Shown here: in pieces, positions 14,701 through 15,871 of the stretch | How positions within the stretch are numbered: position 1 is the first letter of the stretch | How the letters are laid out: each line of letters opens with the position of its first letter | NCBI GenBank assembly: GCA_002391185.1 | Contig: DGRY01000062.1 | Span: forward strand, 310 to 16,180 | Length of the DNA stretch: 15,871 bases | Source: Prevotella sp. UBA4376 | GTDB lineage: Bacteria; Bacteroidota; Bacteroidia; Bacteroidales; Bacteroidaceae | Direction of reading: 5' to 3' | The notes under the pieces: model-generated | Database searches by the model: none | Seen by the model: the letters and a program-made list of their open reading frames with translations, nothing else | Told to the model about the DNA's origin: nothing | Translations under genes and position numbers: made by a program

Positions 14701-15797
14701 GTAGTCATAAGGTCTATTCGTCCTTGAAGCCCTAACTGCTCACATACAAAACTGGGTTCAAGAATAGCTTTCTCGCGTGAGTAATGCATAACTTGATCCT
14801 GTTCTTTTGTTGGCATTCCAGGCAGAGCTTCCTTGTCCTTCCATTTGCCAAAGAGCACATCTACAGCTTCACGAAGGTTCTTTACCTGTTGCTTGGCATC
14901 TTGTCTGAATGGCGATTTCTGATTAAGGTCGGTACAGGTGCAATATTCAAGTGCTTTCTCTCTGAAGTTAGTCTTGAATGTTTCTGTCCAGTCGTAGTCG
15001 TCACCTTTGTTAATAATGTCGTCGAGGGCACTTCCCGCAAAGTTTCCTAATAATATGGCTTGTGAGTTTGCCATTGGTCGCATACGGTTGATGGTATATG
15101 CCAGCGGGCTATGTCCATACTGTGTGAAACAGGCGGCAAGGGAGCTGATGTCGAGAAGAAAGTCTGGAGAAACGATAATGAAGCGACAACCTCTCCCCCC
15201 GCCCTCCCTGCAGGGGAGGGCGGGGGGAGAGGTCACATCAATCAGATTCACCTGCACTCCTTCTTTCAATATTTTCTTGAGATATTGAAAGCGAGGTTCA
15301 CTATAGTTTATGGTTAGGATTTTGTGGGTGGCATCCTGAGCTATTTCTGCTGTAAACGTATCTTCTTCTACCGAGCGCACAATGCAACGCACACAACGAT
15401 AATCTACATGCTTGATAGATGCTTTGGGATTGCGTGAGTGCGGAATCTTGTCGGTTAGAAAGTCGGGGATGTCTGTATCTAAAACCTTGGAAACAAAAAG
15501 TGCCAAGGCTCTAAGATCGTAAAGCAAGTCTTCGTGTGAGAGTGGTACCGAACAGTTGCTGTCGTGTCGCATCTTCTGTATGTCGAAGATGTCGAGTTGC
15601 TTCATTTTCTTCTGTTTGCACAACACGTCAACCTTGGCAAAGAGGTTGCCTGTAGCATCCTTTGTGCCTTTTAGTCCTGCTGCGCATGTAAGTACTAATA
15701 CCTCATGCATCAGCTTGTTTTGCACTTCAGGTTTCAGTTGCTTTGAAGTGGCAATATAGGCTATACGGTTGAATAATTCAGAAGCGGAAAGAAACAT
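11787..15797 (-). CDS. Dna2-like PD-(D/E)XK nuclease / SF1 helicase with in-frame DUF559 insertion
   Basis: A 1336-residue cytoplasmic DNA repair-type enzyme. A Cas4/Dna2-like PD-(D/E)XK nuclease lies near residues 340-410, with GRID (Asp362), VEQKSGK (Glu373, Lys375) and QLLLYY (Gln401). The SF1 helicase covers about 715-1315: Walker A GPPGTGKT 733-740, motif Ia AYTNRAVDEI 953-962, motif II VDEASQ 1038-1043, motif III GDYKQLP 1063-1069, RQGRMHPE about 1120-1127, motif V VERYQGSQRDVII 1253-1265 and motif VI LNVAITRAR 1295-1303. All helicase motifs are intact. Two foreign stretches interrupt it in frame: residues 189-203 (solo palindrome) and 752-946 (DUF559 cassette). Without them the protein is 1126 residues with a normal layout. 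Cysteine pairs (135/138, 286/288) are present but I cannot assign a metal site. The start at 15797 directly follows an ATTC leader repeat, as in the UPF0597 gene. Confidence 0.9.
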   Translation of the reverse strand: MFLSASELFNRIAYIATSKQLKPEVQNKLMHEVLVLTCAAGLKGTKDATGNLFAKVDVLCKQKKMKQLDIFDIQKMRHDSNCSVPLSHEDLLYDLRALALFVSKVLDTDIPDFLTDKIPHSRNPKASIKHVDYRCVRCIVRSVEEDTFTAEIAQDATHKILTINYSEPRFQYLKKILKEGVQVNLIDVTSPPALPCREGGGRGCRFIIVSPDFLLDISSLAACFTQYGHSPLAYTINRMRPMANSQAILLGNFAGSALDDIINKGDDYDWTETFKTNFREKALEYCTCTDLNQKSPFRQDAKQQVKNLREAVDVLFGKWKDKEALPGMPTKEQDQVMHYSREKAILEPSFVCEQLGLQGRIDLMTTDLQLLVEQKSGKNFSVDSQRPGEHGSMLTESHYVQLLLYYECLSRNFNLPYNSIDGRLLYSRYQMPAGLPHAAYYRKLIDAAIELRNQIVATEFYIAENGFSKLIPLLQPEALKQKVISDNFWTKWIYPQISNITNPLQAMSPIVRSYFCHMADFVYREQIASQLGVVEGTGNSTADLWNMPLSEKKETGNIYTDLHIINKEQSSEYNGYDIITLEVPAQGDDFLPNFRLGDSVYLYPYFKEQEPDVRKSLLFKGSLMEIHSNKLVVHLFDGQQNPDIFEEAGKRNIPGNHPILWCIEHSSLGGSASAALRSLHQLISDNSGKRELLLAQREPKTNKEIKLSREYHPTYDPIILKAIQAQDYFLLIGPPGTGKTSMALQFMVRELTSPPALPCREGASAKPIEAYAKIAVKGKEVMIPSKYFGSIKECNPDLYDLLRKYQLENRNKPTDAEKIMWEIVRNNKLGIHFRRQHAIDDFIADFVCLSLSIIIEVDGSIHEKEENRIDDERRTRILNEKGFIVIRFTNEDIIYNTDAVIKKIQETIYKRINTATTEIKKVATNGVINASANESPLPAGEGGGRGCSLLLMAYTNRAVDEICNMLSDNNIDYLRIGNEYTCDERFRDHLLDYALKDYNKLDDIKQKILNTQVIVGTTATMQNRSYIFDLKHFDVAIVDEASQILEPNIVGLLTKPDKFILIGDYKQLPAVVQQDESLSIVEDEELHAIGLQDCRNSLFERLIRIEKMNGRDDFVGVLNRQGRMHPEIANFPNNEFYFDEHLLSVPLPHQEAEKLDYDTPSEDAIDDLLKKHRMLFFPSVNCRRPDISDKVNTSEAHIVANLLRRIHRFYNKKFDASKTVGVIVPYRNQIAMIRKEIEKLQIPELLNVSIDTVERYQGSQRDVIIYSFTIQNIYQLDFLTSNSFEEKGHIIDRKLNVAITRARKQMLITGNENVLKNNQLFKKLIESIPTAAFLHE
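12960..12991 (+). repeat. Terminal inverted repeat A of the DUF559 cassette
   Basis: 32 bp identical to the first 32 bp of the solo palindrome (plus-strand reading matches the helicase-sense strand of that copy). After this point it continues GGCTCTCG, so the inner arm is incomplete. It is translated as SPLPAGEGGGRG in the helicase frame. Confidence 0.9.
13513..13544 (-). repeat. Terminal inverted repeat B of the DUF559 cassette
   Basis: On the minus strand 32 bp identical to repeat A in inverted orientation, then AGCCTCTG. It is translated as TSPPALPCREG in the helicase frame, the same peptide start as the solo palindrome. Confidence 0.9.
15189..15233. repeat. Solo 45-bp GC-rich palindrome inside the helicase coding sequence
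   Basis: Two perfect 20-bp arms (ACCTCTCCCCCCGCCCTCCC and its complement) flank a 5-nt CTGCA centre. It is 45 bp, exactly 15 codons, read as TSPPALPCREGGGRG at residues 189-203 between VNLIDV and CRFIIVSPDF. It has no stop codon in any of six frames. Confidence 0.92.
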
Positions 15798-15871
15798 ATA
15801 TTTGAATGTGGAATGTTGAATGTTTAATGTGGAATTAGTTGCCCTGTGGGCAATTAAGAATGAGTAGTTAA
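15798..15871 (-). repeat. ATTC-rich leader repeat with hairpin, upstream of the helicase gene
   Basis: On the minus strand the order is ATTCTTAATT, hairpin GCCC-ACA-GGGC (15841-15851), ACTAATTC, then four ACATTCAA/ATTCC-type units ending four bases before the ATG at 15797. It matches the element at 2399-2500 in order and spacing but has a different hairpin stem. It is cut by the window edge. Confidence 0.6.

Overview
The window looks like chromosomal DNA from a Bacteroidales bacterium, most likely a Prevotella-like gut or oral species. The reasons are: Bacteroidetes promoter motifs (TTTG, about 20 bp, then TAnnTTTG) with no Shine-Dalgarno before the genes; secreted proteins with short MKK-type signal peptides ending A-x-A-Q; small outer-membrane beta-barrels ending in an aromatic beta-signal; and a GH127 arabinofuranosidase. 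Species assignment is inference.

Layout. Positions 1-113 hold the 3' end of one tRNA and a complete tRNA-Gly(CCC). Next come minus-strand genes: an ADP-ribosylglycohydrolase (143-931) lying 28 bp behind a tRNA-Arg(CCT) (960-1031), a UPF0597/CyuA-type Fe-S cysteine desulfidase or serine dehydratase-like enzyme (1112-2398), a DsbD-type transmembrane thiol reductase (2559-4637) and a GH127 beta-L-arabinofuranosidase (4938-6971). A divergent promoter region leads to a plus-strand YqiA-like hydrolase with a C-terminal nucleotidase-like domain (7111-8100). It is followed by three tandem paralogous outer-membrane beta-barrel genes (8255-10486). A gene-free stretch (10487-11044) has its own strong promoter and three hairpins, and probably encodes a structured RNA or carries the relic of a fourth paralogue. 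A separate porin-like gene (11045-11596) and a very large Dna2-like nuclease-helicase (11787-15797) run on the minus strand.

The most striking feature is inside the nuclease-helicase. A 585-bp cassette (12960-13544) sits in frame between helicase motif I (Walker A) and motif Ia. It encodes a DUF559/Vsr-like endonuclease domain and is bounded by 32-bp perfect terminal inverted repeats. The same gene carries a solo 45-bp GC-rich palindrome (15189-15233), also in frame, whose first 32 bases match those repeats exactly and which translates to the same peptide. The palindrome has no stop codon in any of its six frames, and both insert lengths are multiples of three. This suggests a mobile, coding-tolerant palindrome family with a nuclease-bearing full form and a solo form, something like a homing cassette crossed with a Rickettsia-type palindromic element.

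Other repeats deserve attention. Six contiguous 11-bp units run into the promoter of the first barrel gene. An ATTC-rich leader element with a variable hairpin abuts the start codons of two unrelated genes. Two purine-rich inverted repeats lie just downstream of minus-strand genes. The genes do not form one pathway: this is a mix of housekeeping, envelope and glycan-related functions with inserted repeats.
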